NCBI GenBank assembly: GCA_963930775.1
Contig: OZ005692.1
Location: 951,601 to 1,015,600, forward strand
Source: Cliona cf. orientalis
Taxonomy: Eukaryota; Porifera; Demospongiae; Clionaida; Clionaidae
DNA: 64,000 nucleotides
Direction: 5' to 3'
The notes beneath the pieces were generated by a model. The model ran no database searches. It saw only the letters and a program-made list of their open reading frames with translations, and had not been told where the DNA came from. This document shows positions 62,628 through 64,000 of the stretch, one piece after another. Each line of letters opens with the position of its first letter. Within the stretch, counting starts at the first letter, position 1. The position numbers and the translations under genes are program-made.

Positions 62628-64000
62628 ATGGCTACCGGTACCCGTGCACAAACCCGTAAGCGCAAGTCGCCGGACCAAGAGCGAGATACCGAGCACCGCG
62701 ACAAACCCCCAAGTAGTAAACGAACCAAGAGAACTGAAAAGGCCGATTCTATACCATGGGAAGTGTTTTACATGTCCGTGGCTGAATTGGAGGCTCAGAA
62801 AAGTAACTGTTTGGATAATAAAAAAGTGAGAAGATGCTGATCATGACAGTGTGTACTATAGCTGACGTGCAGAAAGGCTTTTCACTTATAGATGTGTAAT
62901 ATTATATATAATATGCACAATGACTATAGTACTGAGTGAGTCACTGAGTGTATATAGCGCTAGATCTATAGCTATAGACATCCCATTCAAGCATCTATAA
63001 GAGAGTCTGTCAACAATAACATACTTTATAATAACGAAGGTTGAATGCAAGAACCTTAATTACTGCTGAGTTGTGGCTTATTAATCTTTCAGCATGCAGT
63101 TTATGTGTTATGCAGTTCATGCATGTATGCACTGCAAAAAAAGAGGTGGAAATTTCCACCTCACTGGTGGAAAAATCACACTTTATACCATTTCCACCAT
63201 GGTGGATTCGCGTGTGTTTGAGTTTTACACCAATTTGAGTGTGTAGTGACCACCAGTACTTGGTGGTCAGCTCTGATAACCATGATCTTAAGTAGGCATG
63301 TGATAAGCACGTGACTTCAATTTAAAAGTGGAGCAAAGCAGCTGCGCTTTTCTTAGAGTGAGCTTCTGTTTGAAAGCGGTCAAAACTCTGAGGAAGGTCC
63401 TTGGTCAAGCCATGGGATGCAAAAGTGACAAATGGAGCTTCTAAGCATTTATTTTTGCAAAATAAGTAAGTTTATGCCCCTAGTTCGAGCTATACTGTAT
63501 GTTACCACACGGATATTATCTTTCATGACCTTTATCAGGTAGCTAGCTACCAGGTTCAGAGCTTGGCACCTGTATTTGACTTGTCTAATGGAAGGACTAC
63601 ACCTAATTTTCTGATCTAGGTAAGCTCTCTATGTAATACACAAAAAATATGTACCCATAATAATAGCCTCAAAGATGGTTAGCTAGAATTCTCAATCCTG
63701 CTTGTCACAAATAATTGTTTAATAGCACAGTAACAGTCATTTTTTGCTCACATTATGGTATAATATTATATGTATGTCACTGCTGGTAGTCCAGGTTGTT
63801 GGAAATAATAGCTAAATACAAAACATTATATAGTTTATGTCAATCGTTGTAGCCATTAATTTTTGTCCTTTATCTCTTCGGACAGGAGAGTCAGCTCTTT
63901 GCTTAGAAAAGATTATATGGTAAGAGAGATTTGTATACAGCAAAGCTTGATCACAATAATTAATACCATAACATAATTTTGCTACAGTTTCCACCGTCAG
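62628..64000 (+). CDS. Tandem deaminase copy 6, first exon only (gene continues beyond the window)
   Basis: Exon 1 is 62628-62825 (66 codons), ending in a GTGAGA donor. Residues 46-66 (SIPWEVFYMSVAELEAQKSNC) match exon 1 of deaminases 1, 4 and 5, so a further family member starts here. The 45-residue N-terminal extension is strongly basic, with two clusters RKRK (10-13) and KRTKR (32-36) about 20 residues apart, a bipartite nuclear-localisation-like pattern that other copies lack. The next exon, expected to start VGACIV, was not found before 64000, so intron 1 exceeds 1.17 kb; it contains a CACTA-like terminus. Confidence 0.7.
63130..64000. mobile_element. CACTA-like transposon, 5' end, running out of the window
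   Basis: Starts CACTGCAAAAAAAGAGGTGG, the same terminal word as the element at 23283, followed by subterminal repeats GGTGGAAA / TTTCCACC in both orientations. An internal GCATGGGATGCAAAAGTGAC (about 63411) resembles CTATGGGGTTCAAAGGTGAC in the first element. The opposite terminus was not seen; ACAGTTTCCACC at 63985-63996 may be close to it. Confidence 0.6.

Overview
The window looks like nuclear DNA of an early-branching animal, plausibly a demosponge. That placement is inferred from animal-specific genes (testin, pleckstrin, a DSTYK-type kinase), multi-exon genes with GT-AG introns mostly of 50-900 bp, AT-rich intergenic DNA full of TAATAATA and GCATGCATG words, and abundant microsatellites and small inverted-repeat elements. 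No sequence search was possible, so the species is not established. Exon coordinates were worked out by hand from splice signals, reading phase and comparison between paralogues in the window.

Region 1 (1-10.7 kb) is conventional: a complete testin homologue on + (CRAW-like/PET/3 LIM, 8 exons) and, convergent to it, a complete pleckstrin homologue on - (PH-DEP-acidic-PH, 8 exons).

Region 2 (11.7-29 kb) is a dense cluster of two gene types. Type A genes encode a TKL-like protein kinase, a short coiled coil and a kelch propeller (11761-14896, 22374-27560). Type B genes are intronless and encode an AIG1/septin-like GTPase with a C-terminal glycine-rich hydrophobic hairpin (16005-17081, 21977-20745, 28809-27604). 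Between them lies a gene (20022-17423) that fuses the type A kinase to a degenerate type B GTPase in place of the kelch propeller.

Region 3 (29-50 kb) is a segmentally duplicated array. Its units are tandem-domain dCMP-deaminase-like genes (29053, 34833, 40029, 43865, plus 58900 and 62628 in region 4), DSTYK-type kinase-only genes (43308, 49335 and a 36.4-kb fragment) and decayed type B GTPases (43.3-43.7 and 49.4-50.1 kb). In each complete deaminase the first domain has lost the zinc/catalytic residues and the second keeps H-A-E and P-C-x-x-C. Several copies are broken by small lesions.

Region 4 (50-64 kb) has a GTPase with a premature TAG (50239), a third kinase-kelch gene on - (58657-51544) with one frameshift and a LINE in an intron, a further intact deaminase (58900-61432), and the first exon of another (62628) with a basic nuclear-localisation-like N-terminus. 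A CACTA-like transposon begins at 63130.

The kinase, GTPase, kelch and deaminase genes recombine as domains, sit in divergent pairs over short intergenic regions that share conserved blocks, and show birth-and-death evolution. My inference is a co-regulated, rapidly evolving cluster, plausibly a defence or self/non-self system in which kinases and membrane-anchored GTPases signal and deaminases alter deoxycytidine nucleotide pools. That function is a hypothesis, not shown by the sequence.
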